A program made the translations under genes and the position numbers. Shown one piece after another: positions 36,942-43,915 of a stretch of DNA of 64,000 nt. Position 1 is the stretch's first letter. Each line of letters begins with the position of its first letter. Source of the DNA: Streptococcus sanguinis SK49 (lineage in GTDB: Bacteria; Bacillota; Bacilli; Lactobacillales; Streptococcaceae); assembly GCF_000212815.1 (NCBI RefSeq), contig NZ_GL890985.1, positions 128,296-192,295 on the forward strand, read 5' to 3'. The notes under the pieces were generated by a model. The model ran no database searches, was not told the DNA's origin, and saw only the letters and a list, made by a program, of their open reading frames with translations.

Positions 36942-37070
36942 GCTTTATCACTGTACCAATTTTCAGGGGAACAACCAGTATTTCTTATTTTTTTCTTTTT
37001 TAAATTGATTAAAAATAGGACAAAATGACGTCTTATGTTTACGTTTTATTGATTAAAAAGTCTCAAAGGG

Positions 37071-37157
37071 TTGAAAATTGGTATAGATAGACTTATAATA
37101 GATATAAGTACACAAGATGAAACAAAAAACGACAGCTGATTAGAAGCCATCGTTTTT
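37071..37157 (+). ncRNA. Candidate orphan promoter and short terminated transcript
   Basis: TTGAAA (37071-37076), exactly 17 bp, TATAAT (37094-37099). About 26 bp after the expected start (near 37106) comes the hairpin AAAAACGA (37125-37132) / TCGTTTTT (37150-37157). The transcript would be about 50 nt, holding only the 8-codon frame MKQKTTAD. The hairpin also serves as terminator for the convergent gntR. It could be a small RNA, or the fossil promoter of a lost gene. Confidence 0.4.
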
Positions 37158-37161
37158 AATC

Positions 37162-37878
37162 TTAGTGGTCCCGATTGCAGGAAATGAACTTTATCTTGAA
37201 GAAGTCACCGCGTTTGTAAGTTTCGCTGTACTCTATGATCTGCCCAGTGCTTTCCAGCTGGGTAATCTTCACCTGATGAACGGTCGGGAAGTTGGTATCA
37301 ACTTCCAGTATTTTCGTAACATCTTTTGGTGTCGGGAAGACAATTTCATTGGTCTCTTCAAAATGCTCATCATTCATATGAATGTGGTAGTCCGTTTTGA
37401 AGCGGTTGTAGATAGAGCTATAGTAGTCCATATCTGGATAGTTAGGATTGATGTACTGCTCAGGGATATAGGTTTGGTGATAGATATAGACTTTATCGCC
37501 AGTCCGTCTGAGCCGGTCAATCTTATAGTAGAACTGGGTTGGTGCTAGTTCTAGCTTATCCAAGATTTTCAGGTCATTCCCACGCTTGATGGAGAGAACA
37601 GTCACCTTATCTTTTTGGATAGGGAAGGTCTCAATGTCAGAAAATTCTACCAGCTTGTGCTTTCTTGCGCGTGAAACGAAAGTTCCCTTGCCTTGCTGAC
37701 GGATGATGTAACCATCATTGGCTAGTTCATTCAAAGCGCGGACAACAGTAATGGAACTGACATTAAACATCTGAATCAGCTCAGCCTCTGTGTAAAACTT
37801 ATCGCCATTTTCAAATTTGCCAGAAATGATTTGCTGCTTGAGCTCATCTTTGATTTGTTGGTATTTTGGAATAGCCAT
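37162..37878 (-). CDS. GntR/UTRA family regulator (orphan BgaR-like)
   Basis: 238 aa. N-terminal winged helix (PKYQQIKDELKQQIISGKFENGDKF, then SSITVVRALNELANDGYI.RQQGKGTFV) and C-terminal UTRA ligand domain (YIYHQTYIPE, IIEYSETYKRGDFFKIKF). ATG 37878 with GAGG upstream is preferred to a GTG three codons before. In pneumococcus the equivalent regulator controls the bgaC-PTS-agaS-galM operon. Here that operon is reduced to the remnant at 38006-38788, so the regulator has apparently lost its main target. Confidence 0.85.
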   Translation of the reverse strand: MAIPKYQQIKDELKQQIISGKFENGDKFYTEAELIQMFNVSSITVVRALNELANDGYIIRQQGKGTFVSRARKHKLVEFSDIETFPIQKDKVTVLSIKRGNDLKILDKLELAPTQFYYKIDRLRRTGDKVYIYHQTYIPEQYINPNYPDMDYYSSIYNRFKTDYHIHMNDEHFEETNEIVFPTPKDVTKILEVDTNFPTVHQVKITQLESTGQIIEYSETYKRGDFFKIKFISCNRDH

Positions 37879-37940
37879 TTTTTTCACCTCTCTTTAGTTA
37901 TCCCTCTTAATTAAGATTTTAACATATTTTAAAAAAAATG

Positions 37941-37980
37941 TTGACATTTATGCAAAAAATAATATATTAATATATTAATG
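37941..37980 (+). promoter_or_regulatory. Relic promoter and AT palindrome upstream of the bgaC remnant
   Basis: TTGACA (37941-37946) with a TATATT/ATATTA -10 around 37963-37969. The surrounding ATATATTAATATATTAAT is palindromic and is a reasonable GntR operator. It sits between the regulator (minus) and the bgaC remnant (plus). Confidence 0.5.
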
Positions 37981-38005
37981 TGTTTTATGCTAGAGGGAAC
38001 AACAG

Positions 38006-38788
38006 ATGGCAAGATTCAAAATTGGTCAGTCCTTCTGTTTGGATAATCGGGAGTTTTAGATTTTATCGGGAGCCATTCACTATTTTCGGATATAGCCTGA
38101 GGATTGGTATCATTCCCTTTATAATCTCAAAGCTCTGGGCTTTAATACAGTGGAGACCTATCTTCCCTGGAATATGCACGAACCTCAAAAAGGTGTCTTT
38201 GACTTCCAAGGGATTTTAGATATTGAGGCATTTTTACAGATAGCTCAGGCTTTGGGACTTTATGCCATTATTCGCCCTTCGCCTTTTATCTGCGCGGAGT
38301 GGCAGTTCGGTGGTCTGCCTGCCTGGTAGCTCAATACTGATGGTGTCTATCCTATCGCAGCTGACGGCCTTCCTGAAAAAAAGGCTGATGCAGAGCGCGA
38401 CTTTGTTAAGAAGCTGACCAAGGGCGCTTCCCTTAAAGAAATTTTCGATGCGCCTGACGAGCAAATCCAGCTGGTATCTGGCTTGGATCATCCCTTTGAT
38501 CTAAACCCAAGCCGAAACCAGGCAGGTACGCTCTATCATCCAGCATCGGGCCGCCGCCTGACTATTGAGACTCAGGCGCCCTGCCTAGTGATTTATTCAG
38601 CGAATTGCGTAGATGATTCGGTTCAATTTGACGGCAAGTCTATGATTCAGCATAATGGCTTGGCTCTGGAAGCCCAGGCCCTGCCGGATGCCATTCACAG
38701 CAGCCAGCAGTCAGATGTCATTCTCAAGGCCGGTCAGATTTTTACCAGCAGGACGGTGTATTTTGCTGATGTAAAAGCAACTTTATAA
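38006..38788 (+). pseudogene. bgaC-galM deletion remnant
   Basis: One frame begins at ATG 38006 (AGAGGGA upstream) and encodes about 108 codons of a GH35 beta-galactosidase N-terminus (ILSGAIHYFR, LGFNTVETYLPWNMHEPQKGVF, IIRPSPFICAEWQFGGLPAW). It then passes straight into about 150 codons of an aldose 1-epimerase C-terminus (DHPFDLN, GTLYHPASGRRLTIET, LVIYSAN, GLALEAQALPDAIHS). In-frame stops stand at 38057, 38093 and 38327. The middle of bgaC, the PTS genes, agaS and the start of galM appear to have been lost in one deletion. The final 101 codons remain open. Confidence 0.85.
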
Positions 38789-38812
38789 AGAAACAATCGC
38801 GAAAGAGCACAG

Positions 38813-38842
38813 AAAACGGCAGCACCTCCTTCTGCCGTTTTT
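38813..38842 (+). terminator. Terminator after the galM remnant
   Basis: AAAACGGCAG (38813-38822) / CTGCCGTTTT (38832-38841), 9-base loop, T tail. A surviving end of the lost operon. Confidence 0.85.
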
Positions 38843-38947
38843 CTTTGTCCAGTTTTCAGAGACTATGTTTTCATAAGTGGCTAATCTTAAGCAAGGAAAA
38901 AGGCTTCACAATAAAAAGCAAAATCTTTTTTGCTAACTGAATTTTAC

Positions 38948-38980
38948 TTTAAGTTTTTCTTAAGCTAAGGCTGCTATACT
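38948..38980 (+). promoter_or_regulatory. CiaR box and csRNA promoter (first copy)
   Basis: TTTAAG-TTTTT-CTTAAG (38948-38964) is the CiaR direct repeat TTTAAG-N5-TTTAAG with one mismatch. Exactly 10 bp later comes extended -10 TGCTATACT (TATACT 38975-38980). The same box-to-minus-10 distance is found at the second csRNA. Confidence 0.8.
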
Positions 38981-38986
38981 TATTCT

Positions 38987-39078
38987 TATCAAATGAAGCC
39001 CCCTAACTTTGTTTGATAATCCTAAACTTTTTCATAATAATCTCCCATAAAGGCCACCCAATCCGGTGGTCTTTTTTT
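38987..39078 (+). ncRNA. CiaR-controlled small RNA (csRNA), first copy
   Basis: About 90 nt by promoter and terminator positions. A 5' hairpin uses TTATCAAA / TTTGATAA. A mostly unpaired middle holds AATAATCTCCC (39036-39046), complementary to Shine-Dalgarno sequences. The 3' terminator hairpin is AAAGGCCACC / GGTGGTCTTT (39049-39074) plus T run. This is the csRNA layout known from pneumococcus, where these RNAs repress translation, including that of comC. The assigned 5' end is predicted. Confidence 0.8.
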
Positions 39079-39121
39079 GTGTTCAGACACGAATTAGATT
39101 TTCTTCCTCTGCCTTATTTTC

Positions 39122-39130
39122 TGCTATAAT
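39122..39130 (+). promoter_or_regulatory. ruvB extended -10 promoter
   Basis: TGCTATAAT, with TATAAT at 39125-39130. The ruvB ATG begins only 6 bases later, at the expected transcription start, so the mRNA is probably leaderless. No purine-rich ribosome site precedes the ATG. Confidence 0.65.
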
Positions 39131-39136
39131 AGTTCT

Positions 39137-40135
39137 ATGAGTAGAATTTTAGACAATGAATTAATGGGTGATGAGGAATTGGTGGAGCGCACCTTGCGTC
39201 CCCAGTATTTACAGGAGTATATCGGTCAGGACAAGGTCAAGGACCAGCTGAAGATTTTTATTGAAGCGGCTAAGCTGAGGGATGAGGCGCTGGATCACAC
39301 CCTGCTTTTTGGCCCTCCGGGTCTGGGGAAGACGACCATGGCCTTTGTCATTGCCAATGAACTAGGCGTTAATCTCAAGCAGACTTCAGGTCCGGTGATT
39401 GAAAAGTCCGGTGATTTGGTTGCGATCTTAAATGACCTTGAACCGGGGGATGTTCTTTTTATAGATGAGATTCACCGCTTGCCCATGGCAGTAGAGGAAG
39501 TGCTGTACAGCGCTATGGAAGACTTTTACATCGACATTATGATTGGCTCAGGCGAGACCAGTCGCAGCGTCCATCTGGATTTGCCGCCTTTCACTCTGAT
39601 TGGGGCGACCACTCGGGCAGGCATGCTGTCCAATCCTCTTCGGGCCCGCTTTGGGATTACCGGTCACATGGAGTATTATGAAGCTGGCGACCTGACTGAA
39701 ATCGTTGAGCGGACGGCAGAGATTTTTGAGATGGATATTACCCACGAGGCTGCTAAGGAGCTGGCTCTGCGTAGCCGAGGCACGCCGCGGATTGCCAACC
39801 GTTTGCTCAAGCGGGTGCGGGATTATGCGCAGATTATGGGCAATGGCCTGATTGATGATAAGATAACCGACCAAGCTCTCTCCATGCTGGATGTGGATCA
39901 AGAGGGGTTGGACTATGTGGACCAGAAGATTTTGAAGACTATGATTGAGGTCTACGGTGGCGGTCCAGTGGGGCTGGGTACCCTCTCGGTTAATATTGCT
40001 GAGGAGCGCGAAACAGTGGAGGACATGTATGAGCCTTACCTGATTCAGAAGGGGTTTGTCATGCGGACACGGACTGGGCGCGTGGCTACCCGTAAAGCCT
40101 ATGAGCATCTAGGATATGAGTATATGAAGGAATGA
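39137..40135 (+). CDS. ruvB: Holliday junction branch migration helicase RuvB
   Basis: Hexameric AAA+ motor that drives branch migration with RuvA. 332 aa. [16 protein letters not shown], Walker [11 protein letters not shown] (about 58-67), Walker B FIDEIHRL, sensor [11 protein letters not shown], and a C-terminal winged helix ending [10 protein letters not shown]. The start is kept at ATG 39137 because family members begin MSRILDN, although there is no Shine-Dalgarno. ruvA is not in the window. The next gene starts inside the ruvB stop. Confidence 0.95.
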   Translation: MSRILDNELMGDEELVERTLRPQYLQEYIGQDKVKDQLKIFIEAAKLRDEALDHTLLFGPPGLGKTTMAFVIANELGVNLKQTSGPVIEKSGDLVAILNDLEPGDVLFIDEIHRLPMAVEEVLYSAMEDFYIDIMIGSGETSRSVHLDLPPFTLIGATTRAGMLSNPLRARFGITGHMEYYEAGDLTEIVERTAEIFEMDITHEAAKELALRSRGTPRIANRLLKRVRDYAQIMGNGLIDDKITDQALSMLDVDQEGLDYVDQKILKTMIEVYGGGPVGLGTLSVNIAEERETVEDMYEPYLIQKGFVMRTRTGRVATRKAYEHLGYEYMKE

Positions 40136-40701
40136 TGACAGAAAAGGAGATTTTAGACCATCTAGGTCAAGATCCGAACATCCTAGCGATTTTGGAAATC
40201 ATTCGCAGTCTGAAGCTCAAGGATTCTTGGCTAGCGGCTGGATGTGTGAGAAATTTTATCTGGAATATGCTATCAGAGCGACCAGGTTTTGATTCAGAGA
40301 CGGATGTAGATGTCATTTTCTTTGATCCGAGTTATGCTGAGGCTGAGACGATAGAGCTGGAAGCCAAGCTCAAGGCAGACTGGCCACAATATCGATGGGA
40401 GCTGAGAAATCAAGCCTATATGCACCGCCATAGTCCTGGAACAGCGCCTTATAAAAATGCTCGCGAAGCCATGAGTAAGTATCCTGAGCGCTGCACGGCT
40501 ATTGGCCTGCGCTTACTGGCAAATGATAAACTGGGACTTTTTGCTCCCTATGGTTTGGAGGATATCTTAAACTTTCAGGTTAGACCGACTCCTCATTTTC
40601 TTGAAAATAAGGAGCGCCAGCGTGTCTATTCTGAGCGCTTGGCTAAGAAGAATTGGCAGAAACGCTGGCCGCAGCTGGAATATCACTATCCTGATAAATA
40701 G
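40132..40701 (+). CDS. Nucleotidyltransferase family protein (DUF925-like)
   Basis: 189 aa. [15 protein letters not shown] followed by [15 protein letters not shown] resembles the minimal nucleotidyltransferase core (G..R..W and D-x-D) of the DUF925/YP_001 group; [39 protein letters not shown] is typical of it. It starts at ATG 40132 or the adjacent ATG 40135, overlapping ruvB, so the two are coupled. Substrate unknown. Confidence 0.8.
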   Translation: MMTEKEILDHLGQDPNILAILEIIRSLKLKDSWLAAGCVRNFIWNMLSERPGFDSETDVDVIFFDPSYAEAETIELEAKLKADWPQYRWELRNQAYMHRHSPGTAPYKNAREAMSKYPERCTAIGLRLLANDKLGLFAPYGLEDILNFQVRPTPHFLENKERQRVYSERLAKKNWQKRWPQLEYHYPDK

Positions 40702-40722
40702 GTATAAGCTAAGAGTAAAATG

Positions 40723-40765
40723 TTTAAGTTATTTTAAGGAAGTTTTAAGAAATGGATATTATACT
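40723..40765 (+). promoter_or_regulatory. CiaR box and csRNA promoter (second copy, with extra half-site)
   Basis: TTTAAG-GAAGT-TTTAAG (40733-40749) is a perfect CiaR box; -10 TATACT (40760-40765) follows after 10 bp. A third TTTAAG at 40723-40728 lies 4 bp upstream of the box. Confidence 0.82.
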
Positions 40766-40771
40766 ATAACC

Positions 40772-40858
40772 AAGTTAAGAAATTAACTTAACTCCTAAAA
40801 CTTTTTTCTTTTTAAAAAATAATCTCCCTACAAAAAGCCACCAAACGGTGGTTTTTTG
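40772..40858 (+). ncRNA. CiaR-controlled small RNA (csRNA), second copy
   Basis: About 87 nt. 5' hairpin AAGTTAA / TTAACTT, A/T-rich linker, conserved AATAATCTCCC (40818-40828), and a terminator stem 40833-40842 / 40847-40856 with loop AAAC. It shares the AATAATCTCCC motif and the GCCACC..GGTGG terminator core with the first csRNA; the 5' halves differ. 5' end predicted. Confidence 0.82.
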
Positions 40859-40950
40859 CTATTTTCAGACATAATAGGAGTAGGGCTTGCCAGTTTTCAA
40901 CGAGAATCAGGAAACTGTAAACGATTCAGGGCTAGTTTTTGCCATTATTT

Positions 40951-40959
40951 TGTTATAAT
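40951..40959 (+). promoter_or_regulatory. Promoter of the phosphatase-MORN-acyltransferase operon
   Basis: Extended -10 TGTTATAAT (TATAAT 40954-40959) without a clear -35, 18 bp before the phosphatase start. Confidence 0.6.
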
Positions 40960-40976
40960 AGATAGCGAGGTATTCT

Positions 40977-41399
40977 ATGAAGAAAATTGTATTTGTATGT
41001 TTGGGCAACATCTGCCGCAGTCCGATGGCAGAGTTTGTCATGAAGAGTTTAACAGACCAGTTGAAAATCGAGAGCCGGGCAACCTCAGGCTGGGAGCACG
41101 GCAATCCCATTCATCGGGGAACACAGGCTATTTTTAAGAAATATGCCATTTCTTATGATAGGAACAAGACTTCTCAGCAGATTTCGGCAGCGGATTTTGC
41201 GGATTTTGACTATGTCATTGGAATGGATGAAAGTAATGTCCGAGATTTGAAGCGGATGGCGCCTGAGGATTTTCAGCATAAAATTTATCAGTTTGAAGAA
41301 GAAGGTGTGCCGGATCCTTGGTACACAGGAGATTTTGACCAAACCTATGATTTGGTCTTGGCTGGCTGCAAGAAGTGGCTAGAGCGTTTGGATGGATAG
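40977..41399 (+). CDS. Low molecular weight protein tyrosine phosphatase
   Basis: 140 aa. The active-site P-loop CLGNICRSP (C(x)5R(S/T)) is at residues about 8-16, and the general-acid Asp is in VPDPWYTGDFDQTYDL near the C-terminus. Probably acts on phosphotyrosine or small phosphate esters; substrates unknown. GCGAGG precedes the ATG. It overlaps the MORN gene by 8 bases. Confidence 0.92.
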   Translation: MKKIVFVCLGNICRSPMAEFVMKSLTDQLKIESRATSGWEHGNPIHRGTQAIFKKYAISYDRNKTSQQISAADFADFDYVIGMDESNVRDLKRMAPEDFQHKIYQFEEEGVPDPWYTGDFDQTYDLVLAGCKKWLERLDG

Positions 41400-41817
41400 G
41401 AATATGGATAAAGTAAAAGAATTTTACGATAAATACAAGGTCTATCTGACCCGGCAGAATTTAGAATTTTTGGCTGTCACGGTCATTGTGCTGTCAGCTA
41501 TTCTGGTCTTTACTTCGGGGATTCCTGGTAAGGGCGTTTTAACGCTGGATCAGGGGAAGATCAAGTATGACGGGACCTTGGTTCGCGGGAAGATGAACGG
41601 TCAGGGGACTATGACTTTTCAAAATGGGGACAGTTATAGCGGTCAATTTCGCAATGGCATCTTTGACGGAAAAGGGACCTTTACCTCGCAGGCTGGCTGG
41701 AAATATGAAGGGGACTTCAGCAAAGGTCAGGCCGATGGACAAGGAAAGCTAACGACAGAAGGCAATGTCGTTTATGAAGGAACGTTTAAACAAGGAATTT
41801 ATCAAAATGCGCATTAA
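41392..41817 (+). CDS. MORN-repeat membrane protein
   Basis: 141 aa. A short charged N-terminus, one membrane span (about 25-45, FLAVTVIVLSAILVF), then about four MORN repeats (Y(D/S/E)G.(L/F).(R/K)G...G.GT) to the end. MORN repeats usually bind lipids or form elongated beta sheets near membranes. Start at ATG 41392 or 41404; neither has an ideal ribosome site. It overlaps the acyltransferase gene by 11 bases, which suggests the proteins work together. Confidence 0.82.
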   Translation: MDRNMDKVKEFYDKYKVYLTRQNLEFLAVTVIVLSAILVFTSGIPGKGVLTLDQGKIKYDGTLVRGKMNGQGTMTFQNGDSYSGQFRNGIFDGKGTFTSQAGWKYEGDFSKGQADGQGKLTTEGNVVYEGTFKQGIYQNAH

Positions 41818-43612
41818 ATGGTTTTCGCTCGTCAGAATCACGGGGCTGCTTCTAGTTCTGCTTTATCATTACTTCCAGGGCGTTTTCCCTGGCGGTTTTA
41901 TTGGCGTGGATATCTTCTTTACCTTTTCTGGATTCTTGATTACATCTCTGCTTATTGACGAGTTTGCTAAGAAGAAAGAAATCGATATCCAAGGCTTTTT
42001 CAAACGACGTTTTTATCGGATTTTACCGCCTCTGGTCTTTATGATTTTGGTCGTTATGCCCTTTACTCTTTTGATACGTAAGGATTTTGTGGCTGGGATT
42101 GGGACACAGATTGCAGCTGCTTTGGGCTTTGTGACCAACTTTTATGAAATGCTCTCAGGTGGCAGTTATGAGAGTCAGTTTGTACCGCATATCCTGATCC
42201 ATACTTGGAGTCTGGCTTTAGAAGTGCACTATTATGTTCTTTGGGGCTTGGCTGCTTGGGGCTTGGGCAAGGTTGCCAAGTCAACAGCCCGCTATCGCGG
42301 TATGATTGCGTTGGTTTCTGCAGGTCTCTTTTTAGTCAGCTTTGTATCAATGTTTGCTGGCGCTTTGACCACTAAGAATTTCTCTGATATCTATTTCTCA
42401 ACTTTGACCCACGTCTTTCCTTTCTTTGCAGGAAGCATCCTAGCAACCTTATCTGGCGTCGGCCATGTCAGCAGTCGCTTTAAGATGCTGGAAGAAAAGC
42501 TGGCTCTCAAGCAAGTGCTAGGAATTATGGGGGGCAGTGCAGCTGTTTTGCTTTTGCTCAGCTTCCTACTCAAGTTTGATAACCTTTGGACCTACCTGGT
42601 AGGATTCTTGATTTCAACTATCTTGGCCTGTTTGATGATTTTGGCTGCCAGGATGCTGCATGACAAGCTCCCTGATGTGAAGGAGCCTAGCCTTATCAAC
42701 TTTATCGCAGATACCAGCTATGGTGTTTATCTCTTCCACTGGCCATTCTATATTATCTTTACCCAGCTGATGAGTAACGGCTTGGCTGTTCTCTTGACCA
42801 CGCTGCTGTCTCTTACCTTTGCAGCCTTGTCTTTCTATATCTTGGAGCCAACTCTGGCTGGTCGTCAGCCAGTTATCATGGGAACCAAGATGGACCTATC
42901 GTCTCTTACCAGACCAATCTTTTACAGCATGATTCCGCTTGCTTTGATTATGTTCTTTATCTCGGTGACAGCACCAAAGGTCGGAGCTTTTGAGGAAAGT
43001 TTGATTGTCAATGCTCTGAATCAAGCGGATACAAAGATGCAAACAACTCGCAGTCAGGTTGATCAGTCCAAGGCGACTGAGTACAATGTGGCGGACGGGA
43101 TTACCATGATTGGTGACTCCGTTGCCCTACGCTCTAGCGATCAATTGCAACAGATTTTGCCAGGAATCGAGCTAGACACTGTTGTTAGCCGCAGTCTGAG
43201 CACAGGCTTGGAGGTCTATAAGACAGATATTGCTAATAGAGTGCTGAAGAAGCAGGTTGTCCTGGCTCTCGGAACCAATTCGTCCGGTTATTCGAATGAA
43301 CTTTTGGATGAGTATGTTTCCAGCTTGCCTAAGGGGCATCAACTGATCCTCGTGACTCCTTATGACGGTCGCTCAGAGGGCGGTGTTTTAGCCCAGCAGC
43401 GGGAGTATGAACTGGAATTAGCCAAAAAGTACGACTATGTCTTTGTGGCTGACTGGCATCAAACTGCTATCGAAAATCCGCAGATTTGGGAAGGGACAGA
43501 CTATGTACACTTTGGCTCGAACTCAGAGTCCATCATTGAGGGGGGGACTCTCTATGCCAATACCATTAAGCAAGCCATAGATGAAGCAAATTCTGGCAAT
43601 GTGAAACCATAA
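41807..43612 (+). CDS. OatA-like membrane acyltransferase with SGNH domain
   Basis: 601 aa. The N-terminal acyltransferase-3 domain has about ten membrane spans and the motif RITGLLLVLLYHYFQGVFPGGFIGVDIFFTFSGFLI split over residues 8-43. The C-terminal extracytoplasmic SGNH hydrolase-like domain has GDSVALRS, LALGTNS and a final DYVHFG with the catalytic Asp and His. This is the OatA plan: acetyl transfer across the membrane onto a wall polymer. ATG 41807 is chosen for AAGGAA upstream. Acceptor (peptidoglycan or another glycan) not known. Confidence 0.85.
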   Translation: MRIKWFSLVRITGLLLVLLYHYFQGVFPGGFIGVDIFFTFSGFLITSLLIDEFAKKKEIDIQGFFKRRFYRILPPLVFMILVVMPFTLLIRKDFVAGIGTQIAAALGFVTNFYEMLSGGSYESQFVPHILIHTWSLALEVHYYVLWGLAAWGLGKVAKSTARYRGMIALVSAGLFLVSFVSMFAGALTTKNFSDIYFSTLTHVFPFFAGSILATLSGVGHVSSRFKMLEEKLALKQVLGIMGGSAAVLLLLSFLLKFDNLWTYLVGFLISTILACLMILAARMLHDKLPDVKEPSLINFIADTSYGVYLFHWPFYIIFTQLMSNGLAVLLTTLLSLTFAALSFYILEPTLAGRQPVIMGTKMDLSSLTRPIFYSMIPLALIMFFISVTAPKVGAFEESLIVNALNQADTKMQTTRSQVDQSKATEYNVADGITMIGDSVALRSSDQLQQILPGIELDTVVSRSLSTGLEVYKTDIANRVLKKQVVLALGTNSSGYSNELLDEYVSSLPKGHQLILVTPYDGRSEGGVLAQQREYELELAKKYDYVFVADWHQTAIENPQIWEGTDYVHFGSNSESIIEGGTLYANTIKQAIDEANSGNVKP

Positions 43613-43618
43613 ATGATC

Positions 43619-43641
43619 AGCTCGGTTTGTCCGAGCTTTTT
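43619..43641 (+). terminator. Terminator after the acyltransferase
   Basis: AGCTCGG / CCGAGCT with loop TTTGT and a T run. Confidence 0.85.
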
Positions 43642-43653
43642 ATATTCGAATGA

Positions 43654-43667
43654 AGAAAGCGCTTCCA
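43654..43667 (+). promoter_or_regulatory. cre-like site upstream of adhE (distal)
   Basis: AGAAAGCGCTTCCA fits the cre consensus TGWAARCGYTWNCW except for the first base. Confidence 0.5.
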
Positions 43668-43759
43668 AATATTATGTGAAAGTAAAAGTATGTGAAATCT
43701 CTAAAAAATAAAAAATTTTTTCACAATAACTAAAAGAATAGACTGTAAAATAAGCTAAT

Positions 43760-43777
43760 TTGTTATGCATTTCACAA
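43760..43777 (+). promoter_or_regulatory. Rex operator upstream of adhE (distal)
   Basis: An 18-bp site TTGTTATGCATTTCACAA: one mismatch from TTGTGA-N6-TCACAA. Rex represses fermentative genes when NADH/NAD+ is low. Confidence 0.65.
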
Positions 43778-43807
43778 ATTAATAGAGAAAAGTTTGTGAA
43801 TGTTAAT

Positions 43808-43866
43808 TGAAAGTGTTTACAAAAACCGTTAAATAAGTTATAATTGAATTGTGAAATATTTAACAA
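43808..43866 (+). promoter_or_regulatory. adhE promoter with overlapping cre and proximal Rex site
   Basis: TTTACA (43816-43821), 17-bp spacer, TATAAT (43839-43844). cre TGAAAGTGTTTACA (43808-43821) covers the -35, and Rex site TTGTGAAATATTTAACAA (43849-43866) covers the start point. This predicts dual carbon-source and redox control. Confidence 0.75.
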
Positions 43867-43890
43867 AGGTTAGAGTTCTTCGTCTAACCT
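43867..43890 (+). other. 5' leader hairpin of adhE
   Basis: AGGTTAGA (43867-43874) / TCTAACCT (43883-43890) with an 8-base loop, 17 bases before the Shine-Dalgarno. Possibly an mRNA-stabilising stem. Confidence 0.5.
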
Positions 43891-43915
43891 AAGGCAAAAC
43901 CATTGGAGGAATAGA

